A stretch of DNA of 22,132 bases from CAVVVS01 sp963751355. GTDB taxonomy: Bacteria; Bacteroidota; Ignavibacteria; Ignavibacteriales; Ignavibacteriaceae. The DNA lies in NCBI GenBank assembly GCA_963751355.1, contig CAVVVS010000140.1:1-22132 (forward strand). Direction: 5' to 3'. Numbering within the stretch: position 1 is the stretch's first letter; each line of letters starts with the position of its first letter. Below are positions 1-8,424 of this stretch, piece by piece. The notes below the pieces were generated by a model. It ran no database searches, had not been told where the DNA came from, and saw nothing but the letters and a program-made list of their open reading frames with translations. The position numbers and the translations under genes are program-made.

Positions 1-1
1 A

Positions 2-61
2 GGAATTTCAGTAAAATCACAGGTAAATGAAGGCACAACCATAACACTTAAATTTGGTTAG
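2..61 (+). CDS. C-terminal end of a sensor histidine kinase (partial)
   Basis: The frame starting at base 2 reads through a stop at 59-61 and gives the tail GISVKSQVNEGTTITLKFG. This matches the usual end of a HATPase_c domain: the G-x-x-V-x-S strand, an acidic/glycine turn, then GTT and a final beta strand. Only about 19 codons are visible, so the assignment rests on this motif. If right, a two-component kinase lies immediately upstream of the array in the same orientation, and its partner regulator would be a natural candidate to bind the phased operator at 183-222. Other GHKL ATPases are possible but less likely. Confidence 0.6.
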   Translation, partial: GISVKSQVNEGTTITLKFG

Positions 62-182
62 ATCAAAAACAAAATTCATTCAATCATACATTAATACATT
101 CAATCAATCCATAATTCCATTTCGGGTAATTTAATTAACATGAATTATTTGGATTTAATTTTGAACCGTCACACTACCTCAA

Positions 183-222
183 CCGTTCGCAATCGTTCAC
201 TTCTGTTCACAGCCGAACACTG
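183..222 (+). promoter_or_regulatory. Four helically phased operator half-sites, copy 1
   Basis: GTTCGC (185), GTTCAC (195), GTTCAC (205) and GAACAC (215) start exactly 10 bp apart, so all lie on one face of the helix. The shared pattern is G-[T/A]-N-C-[G/A]-C. The second and fourth also form an inverted pair, GTTC-N16-GAAC. The same phasing recurs at 18741-18776. The site lies about 50 bp upstream of the sigma-54-like element, a plausible place for an activator. The binding protein is unknown; an NtrC-type response regulator is an inference. Confidence 0.6.
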
Positions 223-269
223 ACTATTCATAAAAGTTTATTTTACCTTCCATTCAAAATATTTTAAAT

Positions 270-285
270 AGGCATACTCTTTGAT
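270..285 (+). promoter_or_regulatory. Candidate sigma-54-like promoter, copy 1
   Basis: AGGCATACTCTTTGAT has GG at 271-272 and TTG at 281-283. The key G residues are 11 bases apart, as in the -24/-12 consensus TGGCAC-N5-TTGC. The C normally after TTG is missing, so the match is imperfect. The GGCAT and TTTG blocks and their spacing are conserved in the second control region (18827-18842), which supports function. A different promoter class cannot be excluded. Confidence 0.35.
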
Positions 286-428
286 TTTATGATATCAGAA
301 TTATTCCATTTGTCGAAGTATAGAACCATTTAGATATTAAGCAGTATGAGGGTAGAAATTTATTGATATATTAAAACTGCATTGATATGAATAGAATTTC
401 AATCATGCTAAAATAAAGGGAAATAAAA

Positions 429-1169
429 ATGGATTTCAAATATTACTTTTTATTCTTCGTTTCAATATTACTTCTCACAAACACAATCTTTTCACAAGCT
501 TCATCCAAGAAGAAAATCTATATGGATATTTCCCACGGCCAGAAATTCTGGAATGATCCGTCAGATATGAACGGTCAGGATGAAAATTGGGTTAAGAGAG
601 TTGAATATATGACCGACCAACTCTTAAAAACAGCTTCTTCGGTTAATGCAGAATTGTTCTACCTTAAAGAAGAAATAAAGTCAGAAGATTTATCAGATTG
701 CGATTTACTCTTTATTCATATACCATCTGGACAATATACTACTGATGAAGTTAAAGCAATAACAAATTATTTAAAAAACGGTGGTTCTCTTTTTCTTGTA
801 ATGGATGAGGATTACTGGTCAACTTTAAATGATGCTAATGTAAATGATATTATCAGGCCGTTTGATATACAATTTGGTGAACAAAGCCCGGATACAACAT
901 TAGGAGGAATTACAAAAGCCGGTATTATTACAGAAAAACCTTTAATGATTACGTATTACGGCGGAAGAATTATTAAAGGCGGAACTCCTTTCTGTTTTAA
1001 TAAAAACGGTGAGTATCCTTTCGGAGTGTATGAGAGTCTAAAAAACGGAGGCAAAATTATTGTCATGGGTGATGGGATGACATCACTATATATGACAAGC
1101 TGGAAAGGCGTAAATGATTTTCAATGCGTAGAATTTATGCACGATGCATTTAAGTGGCTTTTAAAGTAA
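429..1169 (+). CDS. Secreted protein with a class I glutamine-amidotransferase-like (DUF4350/IFT52-like) fold
   Basis: This 246-residue protein starts with a signal peptide: a Lys near the start, a hydrophobic run at 6-20, and probable cleavage near FSQ at 21-23. It should therefore be periplasmic or secreted. The mature part has alternating strands and helices of the GATase-1-like type. It begins IYMDISHGQKFW at 30-41, then has LLFIHIPSG at 93-101, a helix, and GGSLFLVMDED at 118-128. Near the end come GKIIVMGDG (208-216) and a closing helix with WLLK. I see no obvious Cys-His-Glu catalytic triad, so it may bind a ligand rather than catalyse. It is the first gene after the control region and ends 18 bp before the first permease, so it is probably cotranscribed and may be a periplasmic partner. 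The family assignment is moderate; the function is unknown. Confidence 0.6.
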   Translation: MDFKYYFLFFVSILLLTNTIFSQASSKKKIYMDISHGQKFWNDPSDMNGQDENWVKRVEYMTDQLLKTASSVNAELFYLKEEIKSEDLSDCDLLFIHIPSGQYTTDEVKAITNYLKNGGSLFLVMDEDYWSTLNDANVNDIIRPFDIQFGEQSPDTTLGGITKAGIITEKPLMITYYGGRIIKGGTPFCFNKNGEYPFGVYESLKNGGKIIVMGDGMTSLYMTSWKGVNDFQCVEFMHDAFKWLLK

Positions 1170-1187
1170 GGGATTCAGGAGGGAATT

Positions 1188-3566
1188 ATGTTAAAAAATT
1201 ATTTTAAAATCGGGCTGCGTAATTTAATAAAGCACAAGAAATATTCATTGATAAACATTCTTGGCCTGGCTGTAGGTTTTACCGGATTTATATTGATTAT
1301 GGTTTGGGTACAGGATGAATTATCGTATGACATGTTTCATAAAAATGTTGATAATACTTACCTGGTTTTGCGTGCATCGAATAATAAAGTTTCTGCAATA
1401 ACTTCAAAAATGCTTGGTCCGGCTATTAAATCGGAAATACCGGGAATTATTAATGAAACGGATTACTCCCCTCTTCCGGAATCCTTTAAGCCGTTTATTC
1501 AGTACAAAGAAAAAGGCTTTGAGGAAAATTTAGCCTTAACTGATTCCCGTTTCTTCGAAGTTTTTTCTTTTAAGTTTATTGAAGGCAATCATCTTACCGC
1601 ACTCAGTGATCCTAATTCGATTGTAATAACCGAAAAAATAGCTAAAAAATATTTTGGAAATTCGGAACCGCTTGGCAAGTCTTTTATATTAACTTTTCTC
1701 GGGATAAAAAAGACGGTAAAAGTCACAGGAGTAATTGATAACATTCCGCACAATACTCAATTCCATAGAGAATTCCTTTTACCCTTGGATTTTATTAAAT
1801 CCTTTGGTGCAAATTGGGACGCCTGGCAAAATTTCAACGTCCAGACCTTTGTTCTCACCAACGGAAAAAATAATATCTCAGATCTCGAAAAGAAGATCCT
1901 GGAATGTGAAAACAGGAATGCTGGCAGTATGAATTTGGGAACGACCGGTTACTCCCTTTTACCTTTAAGCAAAATTCATCTTTATTCAGGTAATATCGAT
2001 TTTTTCTCTTCAACCGGAAATATAAAATATGTGTATATATTCTCTGTTGTTGCATTCATTATTTTGCTTATTGCTTGTATGAATTACATTAATCTTACAA
2101 ATGCATTTTCATTGAAAAGGACAAAAGAGATAGGCATTAAAAAAGTTGTGGGCGCAAATTGGAAAGATTTAATTTATCAGTATTACGGAGAAACATTAGT
2201 AATTACAATTGCAGCTCTCTCGGTGTCGCTTTTACTTATTGAAATACTTTTACCTTTGCTGAACCATTTATCAGGTAAAGAATTGTCTTTTGATTATGCA
2301 AACACGGAACTTTTAATAACAATCATTTTAACTGTATTAATTACAAGTATTATTTCAGGTATATATCCTGCAATTTTTGTAACCCGGTTTCGACCGGCAC
2401 AAATTCTTAAAGGAAAATTCCAGAACAAATCAGACGGACTAAAACTGCAAAAAGGATTAGTAATTTTTCAATTTGCATTATCGATCACTATAATAACATG
2501 CACATTCATTGTAATAAGTCAGTTGAATTTCATTAGAAATGCAGACCTGGGTTATGACAAAGAAAATATTATTGGTATAAGAGTGAACGGAGATATTTTT
2601 AATAAGTATGATGCTTTTAAAAATAAACTCCTTTCGAATCCGGATATAATCAACATTTCACGTTCGGAACCTATGGATGAAAAATCGCTTGGTAGTACAG
2701 AAGGAATAAATTGGAAGGGAAAACAAAAAAGATTCGGGGCATGGCTGCTGCATGTTGATCCCGACTTTGCAAAAACTTACAAAATCCAGATGAAAGAAGG
2801 AAGATTTTATTCGGAGCAATTTCCTTCCGACGAAACAAGCGCTTATGTTATAAATGAAACTGCAGAAAAGGAAATGGGGCTTCAGCCGGCCATTGGAAAA
2901 GAAATTGATGTATGGGGAAGGAAAGGAAAAATCATCGGTGTAACTAAAGATTTTATTTTCAGTTCTCTGCACAATTTAATTGAACCTGTAATACTAAGAA
3001 TTCCTAATCCTAAAGAGGAAAATATTTTTTACCGTGAATTGTCCGTACGCTTAAATCCTCATTCTGTCCATGACGGGTTGGAGTATGTAGAAAATTCATG
3101 GAAAAGTTTCTTCCCGGGTGAACCATTTAAATTTTATTTTGTCGACGAGAGTCAGAACGCAAATTATTCCGCCGAACAAAGGATGAGCGACATTTTCAAA
3201 TACTTTTCACTCCTTGCAATTTTTATTGCATGCATAGGACTTTATGGATTAACTGCATTTATGATTGAAAGGAAGATTAAAGATATAGGGATACATAAGG
3301 TGCTTGGCGCCAATGTAGTGAAGATTGTGTTTATGCTATCAAAAAAATATTTGCTATGGATTGTTATATCCAATGTAATTGCCTTTCCGGCTGCTTATTA
3401 TTTTATGAATCAATGGCTGCAATCATTTGCATACAGAATAAACATAAGCTTATGGATATTCTTTTTAGCAGGTGGTATTGCCTTGATGATTGCATTAACA
3501 ACGATAAGTTTTCAGGCCATAAAAGCAGCAACAGCAAATCCGGTTAAATCTTTAAGGTATGAATAA
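1188..3566 (+). CDS. MacB/FtsX-type ABC transporter permease, group A (first in array)
   Basis: This 792-residue inner-membrane permease has the duplicated MacB_PCD-FtsX layout. A first helix (about 21-42) is followed by a periplasmic domain (about 45-275) and three helices (280-302, 335-360, 375-398). A fifth helix (423-445) leads to a second periplasmic domain (about 450-665) and three last helices (671-692, 720-742, 754-776). Each FtsX half carries the cytoplasmic coupling motif, KEIGIKKVVGA at 313-323 and KDIGIHKVLGA at 698-708, which in this family contacts the ATPase. It ends in NPVKSLRYE, a tag shared by most of the array. A strong AGGAGGG sits just before the ATG. Its closest relative here is the 6011 gene; both share SRSEP and AWLLHVDPDF in the second periplasmic domain. 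The substrate is unknown; export of peptides, lipids or lipoproteins is the family precedent. Confidence 0.9.
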   Translation: MLKNYFKIGLRNLIKHKKYSLINILGLAVGFTGFILIMVWVQDELSYDMFHKNVDNTYLVLRASNNKVSAITSKMLGPAIKSEIPGIINETDYSPLPESFKPFIQYKEKGFEENLALTDSRFFEVFSFKFIEGNHLTALSDPNSIVITEKIAKKYFGNSEPLGKSFILTFLGIKKTVKVTGVIDNIPHNTQFHREFLLPLDFIKSFGANWDAWQNFNVQTFVLTNGKNNISDLEKKILECENRNAGSMNLGTTGYSLLPLSKIHLYSGNIDFFSSTGNIKYVYIFSVVAFIILLIACMNYINLTNAFSLKRTKEIGIKKVVGANWKDLIYQYYGETLVITIAALSVSLLLIEILLPLLNHLSGKELSFDYANTELLITIILTVLITSIISGIYPAIFVTRFRPAQILKGKFQNKSDGLKLQKGLVIFQFALSITIITCTFIVISQLNFIRNADLGYDKENIIGIRVNGDIFNKYDAFKNKLLSNPDIINISRSEPMDEKSLGSTEGINWKGKQKRFGAWLLHVDPDFAKTYKIQMKEGRFYSEQFPSDETSAYVINETAEKEMGLQPAIGKEIDVWGRKGKIIGVTKDFIFSSLHNLIEPVILRIPNPKEENIFYRELSVRLNPHSVHDGLEYVENSWKSFFPGEPFKFYFVDESQNANYSAEQRMSDIFKYFSLLAIFIACIGLYGLTAFMIERKIKDIGIHKVLGANVVKIVFMLSKKYLLWIVISNVIAFPAAYYFMNQWLQSFAYRINISLWIFFLAGGIALMIALTTISFQAIKAATANPVKSLRYE

Positions 3567-3582
3567 TTGAAGGGTAAAAATA

Positions 3583-5994
3583 ATGTTAAAACATAACCTT
3601 CTTCTTATTTTCAGAAATTTTAGAAGATCAAAAAGTACATTCTTTATAAACCTAATAGGATTATCTACCGGTTTGGCCTGCGTATTATTGATTTACATGT
3701 GGGTGAACGATGAATTGAGTTTTGATAAGTTCCATAAAAATGACAACCGGCTTTATCAGGTGATGAAAAATTCCCAGTCTGCCAACGGTCCCGGGACATT
3801 TCAGGACACACCCGGTCTTTTGGCAAAGGCATTGGTTTCAGAAATTCCTGAAATTAAATATGCTGTTTCCGTTATACCTATTTCCTTTTTAAATCAAAAA
3901 GGAATTTTGACGAACTCGGAAAGAACTTTTAAGGCAAGCGGACTGTTTGTTAGTGAAGACTATTTCAATATTTTCTCATATCCCTTAATTCACGGAAATA
4001 AAAACCAGGTATTGTTAGAAAAAAATGCCGTTGTGATTTCAGAAGAATTGGCAAAAAAATTATTCAATACCACTGAAAATATTATCGGAAAAACAATCGA
4101 ATGGAATCAGTCGGGAACGAGCGGACAATATATGATATCCGGTATTTTTAAAAATCTTCCTTCTAATTCCTCTGCTCAATTTGATCTTCTATTTAATTTT
4201 AAAGTCTTCCTGCAAAAGAAACCGAATCTTAACCTCTGGAATAATAGTTATCCGTCGACCTATATGCTTTTAAAGAACAATGTAAACATTGACGAACTCA
4301 ATAAAAAAATAGCAGGATTTATAACTACTAAACTGGAAGGTTCACATGACATCCTGTTTCTTCAAAAATATTCAGACAGATATTTGTATGGAAAGTATGA
4401 AAATGGTGTTCCAACCGGAGGAAGAATAGCTTATGTACGATTATTTTCAATTATCGCGTTAATCATATTGGTCATTGCATGTATAAATTTTATGAACATG
4501 TCAACTGCAAAAGCTTCAAAAAGACTGAAGGAAGTTGGTGTAAAAAAGACAGTCGGGGCAGGCAAGATTACACTCATATTTCAATATATGGGAGAAGCAA
4601 TGTTGATCTCTTTTTTATCGCTTATCATTGCCGTCATGCTTGTTGAGTTATTATTACCCCAATTTAATATGATAACAGGTAAACAGCTCGGACTAACATT
4701 TAATATGAATCTTCTGTTATCTGTTTTGGGAATTACTTTCTTTACAGGACTTATCGCAGGCAGCTACCCGGCAATTTACCTTTCCCGGTTCAATCCGGTA
4801 ACTATGTTGAAAGGAACAATAAATACTTCCTTCGGGGAACTATTGACACGAAAAGGATTGGTTTTATTCCAATTCTCTATATCCGTGATATTAATTGTAT
4901 CGGTTCTGGTTGTATATAAACAAATGGAAATGATTCATACGAAAAACCTGGGTTATAACAAGGATCATATTATCTATTTTGAAAAAAGTGAGTTACCTGA
5001 TAACAATATGAATGATGTGCGGGATAAGTACGAACAGCATCTGGATAATTTTTTGTTAAGTATTAAAAACATTCCGGGAGTTGTAAATGCTGCTAATTTC
5101 TGTCAGCTTATATCAAAAGAACATGGTTCAACAACCGGCATTTATTGGGAAGGGAAAAATCCTGATAATCAAACACCATTCGCAAATATCAATGTTGGCT
5201 ATGACTTTATAGAAACGCTTGGCATTGAATTGAAAGAGGGCCGGACTTTTTCGAGGAAATTCGGTGCAGAGAAATCAACAATTATTTTTAATGAAACAGC
5301 GATTAAAAAAATGGGACTAAAGAACCCTATTGGTAAAATTGTGAATCTATGGGGTGAGGATAAACAAATAATCGGTGTAACAAAAGATTTTCATTTTGAA
5401 TCATTATACGAATCATGTGATAAACCGCTTTTATTTAATTTCAGCATGGACCAATTGGCTTCCAAAATTATGGTCAAACTCAGATCCGGAATGGAGCAGA
5501 CAACCATTGAGCGTCTTGAGAAGTATTATAAAGAACATAATCATAATCTTCCGTTCGAATTCAAATTTTTGGATGATGAATACCAGGCTTTATATGCGTC
5601 TGAAATGCGGGTTGCAGTCTTGTCCAGATATTTTGCTGGTATTGCCATTCTTATTTCCTGCCTTGGTTTGTTTGGACTGGCAGCTTTTACTGCGGAAAGA
5701 AGACGAAAAGAAATAGGTATACGCAAAGTGCTGGGTTCAGGTGAACTTAACATCATCTATCTTCTAACTAACGATTTTACCAAAATTGTTTTAGCATCAA
5801 TGCTAATTTCTTTACCTGCAAGCTATTTAATAGCCAAACATTGGCTGAATAGCTTTGCTTATAAAATTGATTTGAGTCCCTGGTATTTTGTTAGTGCAGG
5901 ATTAATTACCTTAAGCATTTCCTGGCTGACAGTGGGTATCCAGGCTATTAAAGCTGCAACGGCTAATCCGGTTAAATCTTTAAGGCATGAATAG
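3583..5994 (+). CDS. MacB/FtsX-type ABC transporter permease, group B
   Basis: This 803-residue permease has the same two-half architecture as its neighbours. It starts MLKHNLLLIFRNFRRSKSTF rather than the MLKNY start of group A. Coupling motifs are KEVGVKKTVGA in the first half and KEIGIRKVLGS in the second, and the C-terminus is NPVKSLRHE. It is clearly the sister of the 18955 gene, sharing the N-terminus, FLDDEYQALY/FLDKDYQALY and AAFTAERR/AAFTAQRR. The ATG follows the upstream stop by 16 bp with GAAGGG at 3569-3574. It appears intact. No ATP-binding domain is present. Confidence 0.9.
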   Translation: MLKHNLLLIFRNFRRSKSTFFINLIGLSTGLACVLLIYMWVNDELSFDKFHKNDNRLYQVMKNSQSANGPGTFQDTPGLLAKALVSEIPEIKYAVSVIPISFLNQKGILTNSERTFKASGLFVSEDYFNIFSYPLIHGNKNQVLLEKNAVVISEELAKKLFNTTENIIGKTIEWNQSGTSGQYMISGIFKNLPSNSSAQFDLLFNFKVFLQKKPNLNLWNNSYPSTYMLLKNNVNIDELNKKIAGFITTKLEGSHDILFLQKYSDRYLYGKYENGVPTGGRIAYVRLFSIIALIILVIACINFMNMSTAKASKRLKEVGVKKTVGAGKITLIFQYMGEAMLISFLSLIIAVMLVELLLPQFNMITGKQLGLTFNMNLLLSVLGITFFTGLIAGSYPAIYLSRFNPVTMLKGTINTSFGELLTRKGLVLFQFSISVILIVSVLVVYKQMEMIHTKNLGYNKDHIIYFEKSELPDNNMNDVRDKYEQHLDNFLLSIKNIPGVVNAANFCQLISKEHGSTTGIYWEGKNPDNQTPFANINVGYDFIETLGIELKEGRTFSRKFGAEKSTIIFNETAIKKMGLKNPIGKIVNLWGEDKQIIGVTKDFHFESLYESCDKPLLFNFSMDQLASKIMVKLRSGMEQTTIERLEKYYKEHNHNLPFEFKFLDDEYQALYASEMRVAVLSRYFAGIAILISCLGLFGLAAFTAERRRKEIGIRKVLGSGELNIIYLLTNDFTKIVLASMLISLPASYLIAKHWLNSFAYKIDLSPWYFVSAGLITLSISWLTVGIQAIKAATANPVKSLRHE

Positions 5995-6010
5995 GGTAAG
6001 GAGTTCAATA

Positions 6011-8380
6011 ATGTTTAAGAATTACCTAAAAATTGCTCTTAGAAACTTAACCAAGCACAAGAGATATTCATTAATTAATATCTTTGGTTTGGGAATTGGT
6101 CTTGCATGTTTCATTCTCATTATGCTGTGGGTTCAGGATGAACTTTCATATGATCGCTTTCATAAAAATAGTGATGATATTTATATTATAATCCGACATG
6201 ACCATGGAAAACCGGATGCCGCAACTTCCAGACTTTTAGCTTCTGCTTTAAAGACTGATCTGCCGGAGGTTGTAAATGCAGCTTCTTTTACACCTCTCCC
6301 TGATCCATTTAAAGTGTATATCAAATATCAAAACAGAAGTTTCGAAGAAAATATTGCAATAGCCGAGCCTCAATTTTTCGAGATTTTTTCTTTTGATTTC
6401 ATAGAAGGCAATTTCCGATCTGTTTTTAAAAATCCCAACTCTATTATTATGACTGAGAGAATGTGTCAGAAATATTTTGGAGATCAAAACCCGATTGGAG
6501 AATCAATTACATTATCAATGCTTGGACAAAAAAGAATCTTGAAAGTGACTGGTATTTTAAAGAACATTCCCCGGAATTCCCATATCCAGAGGGAGTTATT
6601 TGTACCGATTGAATTATTGAAAACATATGGAATAAACTGGGATTCCTGGTACAGCCAAACAGTACATACATATATCCGGACACAGAATAAAATCGATGCT
6701 TCCCAATTAGAAAAAAAGATTTTGGCGTGTAAGCTTCGCAACTATTATGAAAAAAATGTGAATTATACACTTCTTCCATTAACAAAAATCCATTTACATG
6801 CAACTAATATTGTATACTTTTCATCTACAGGTGATATCAAATATGTTTACATCTTCAGTGTAATTGCAGGAATTATTTTGCTCATTGCCTGTATAAATTA
6901 TATGAATCTTTCCAACGCGCTTTCTTTGAAACGTGCTAAGGAAATCGGTATACAAAAAGTCATTGGAGCCCAGCGTATGCAATTAATGCGTCAGTATTTT
7001 GGTGAAACTTTTATTTTGACCATCTTCGCTCTGAGCTGCGGAGTTTTCTTTGTTGAGCTGTTTCTTCCGGTCCTTAATCAAATATCCGGCAAATCACTAA
7101 CTATGGATTTTTTTAACCCGCAGTTTATCATCACAATATTATTGACAACGGTAATCACCTGTGTAATTTCCGGACTTTACCCGGCTGTATTTATTTCAGG
7201 ATTTAAACCTATTCAGGTGCTTAAAGGAAGATTTCATATTGGTAAAAGCGGTATTAATCTGAAAAAAGGATTAATCGTTTTCCAATTTGCTTTATCCATC
7301 ATGATTATTGTAAGTACCATCATTGTCTTGAATCAGATGAATTTCATTCAAAACAGTAATCTGGGATATGATAAGGAGAATGTAGTATGCCTCAAAGTTA
7401 AAAGTGATATTTCCAGAAAGTACGAAGCATTTAAAAATAGACTTCTTGAGAATTCAAATATAATTCAAGTCTCCCGTTCCGAACCTCTGGATGCCAATGA
7501 ACTCGGAGAAACAGAAGATGTTTTTTGGGCCGGGAAAAATAAAAAATTTAAAGCCTGGCTACTTCACGTTGATCCCGATTTTTATTCGACTTATAAAATC
7601 AAAATGCAGGAAGGCAGGTTTTATTCAAAACAATCTTCGGCAGATCAAACCGGCGCCTATGTATTAAATGAAACTGCAGTAGAAAAAATGGGAATCAATT
7701 CGCCTCTTGGTAAAGAACTCAATATTTGGGGCCGCAAAGGAAAAATTATCGGAATAGTAAAAGATTTTCATTTTAGTTCTCTTCACCATTCTATTGAACC
7801 AATAATCCTCAGAATTCCAAATCCTAAAGAAGAAAATATTTATTACCGGATTATATCAGTACGAATGAATCGGAATACTTTGTCTCAGAGCCTCTCATTT
7901 ATAGAAAACACCTGGAAATCGGTTTTCCCATCAGAATCCTTTAACTATTATTTTGTTGATGAAAACTTAAATCAAAATTATCTTGCAGAACAGCGAATGA
8001 GTAAAATCTTTAAAACATTTTCTCTCCTGGCAATTTTTATCGCTTGTCTGGGTTTGTACGGTTTAACAGCTTTTACTATAGAACAAAAAGTTAAAGATAT
8101 TGGCATACACAAGGTTTTAGGCGCTTCTGTTTCCAATATTGTTTTTCTGATCTCAAAGAATTTTTTATGGTGGATTATTTTTTCAAATGCTATCGCCTGG
8201 CCCGTTACATATTTTGTTATGAATAAATGGCTGCAAAATTTCGCTTACCGGATAGATCTGACGATCTGGCCGTTTTTATTAGCAGGAATGGTTGCTTTGG
8301 TGATCGCGTTGCTAACGGTCAGCTGGCAGGCTATTCGTGCAGCAACTTCAAACCCGGTTAAATCATTAAGGTATGAATAA
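6011..8380 (+). CDS. MacB/FtsX-type ABC transporter permease, group A paralogue
   Basis: I place the start at ATG 6011, giving 789 residues. It has AAGGAG at 5998-6003 with a 7-base spacer, and the product begins MFKNYLKIALRNL like its paralogues. An in-frame ATG at 5987 overlaps the end of the preceding gene and would add eight atypical residues. The two-half MacB_PCD/FtsX plan is complete, with coupling motifs KEIGIQKVIGA and KDIGIHKVLGA. It resembles the 1188 product throughout, including YSLINI near the start, TKIHL before the second helix, and SRSEP and AWLLHVDPDF in the second periplasmic domain. The two probably arose by duplication. It ends NPVKSLRYE and appears intact. Confidence 0.9.
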   Translation: MFKNYLKIALRNLTKHKRYSLINIFGLGIGLACFILIMLWVQDELSYDRFHKNSDDIYIIIRHDHGKPDAATSRLLASALKTDLPEVVNAASFTPLPDPFKVYIKYQNRSFEENIAIAEPQFFEIFSFDFIEGNFRSVFKNPNSIIMTERMCQKYFGDQNPIGESITLSMLGQKRILKVTGILKNIPRNSHIQRELFVPIELLKTYGINWDSWYSQTVHTYIRTQNKIDASQLEKKILACKLRNYYEKNVNYTLLPLTKIHLHATNIVYFSSTGDIKYVYIFSVIAGIILLIACINYMNLSNALSLKRAKEIGIQKVIGAQRMQLMRQYFGETFILTIFALSCGVFFVELFLPVLNQISGKSLTMDFFNPQFIITILLTTVITCVISGLYPAVFISGFKPIQVLKGRFHIGKSGINLKKGLIVFQFALSIMIIVSTIIVLNQMNFIQNSNLGYDKENVVCLKVKSDISRKYEAFKNRLLENSNIIQVSRSEPLDANELGETEDVFWAGKNKKFKAWLLHVDPDFYSTYKIKMQEGRFYSKQSSADQTGAYVLNETAVEKMGINSPLGKELNIWGRKGKIIGIVKDFHFSSLHHSIEPIILRIPNPKEENIYYRIISVRMNRNTLSQSLSFIENTWKSVFPSESFNYYFVDENLNQNYLAEQRMSKIFKTFSLLAIFIACLGLYGLTAFTIEQKVKDIGIHKVLGASVSNIVFLISKNFLWWIIFSNAIAWPVTYFVMNKWLQNFAYRIDLTIWPFLLAGMVALVIALLTVSWQAIRAATSNPVKSLRYE

Positions 8381-8424
8381 CTGAAGGGACAAATAATGTT
8401 AAAAAATTATTTGAAAATAGCTCT
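8339..8424 (+). repeat. Gene-junction repeat, copy 1
   Basis: This 86-bp stretch covers the last codons of the 6011 gene, the 15-bp gap with its ribosome binding site, and the first codons of the 8396 gene. It matches 11923-12008 at 84 of 86 positions by direct comparison, with no gap. Flanking sequence diverges quickly on both sides. It is a ready substrate for homologous recombination between array junctions. Confidence 0.85.

Larger units (their letters stand above)
62..428 (+). promoter_or_regulatory. Intergenic control region ahead of the permease array
   Basis: This is 367 bp without a gene. It holds the 10-bp-phased operator (183-222), a sigma-54-like element (270-285) and a long AT-rich leader. 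From about 181 to 385 it aligns nearly without gaps to 18737-18941, upstream of the permease at 18955; I judge the core three-quarters identical by eye. A ten-base direct repeat CATTCAATCA occurs at 77-86 and 97-106, with no function I can assign. I see no convincing intrinsic terminator for the upstream kinase gene. Confidence 0.65.

Noticed and set aside
77..106. Two copies of CATTCAATCA as a CRISPR or iteron array
   Set aside because: Only two short copies in AT-rich sequence; no further units.
150..163. A second GG-N10-G match to a sigma-54 spacing upstream of the operator
   Set aside because: It lacks the CA of the -24 box, lies upstream of the phased sites and is not aligned in the second control region.
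2658..2972. Minus-strand open frames inside the permease genes (also around 5541-5756, 15297-15587 and 20541-20813)
   Set aside because: They lie opposite well-conserved coding sequence, have no recognisable motif or ribosome binding site, and are best seen as antisense shadows.
5987..6010. ATG 5987 as start of the third permease
   Set aside because: It overlaps the previous gene and adds residues absent from paralogues; ATG 6011 has a good AAGGAG.
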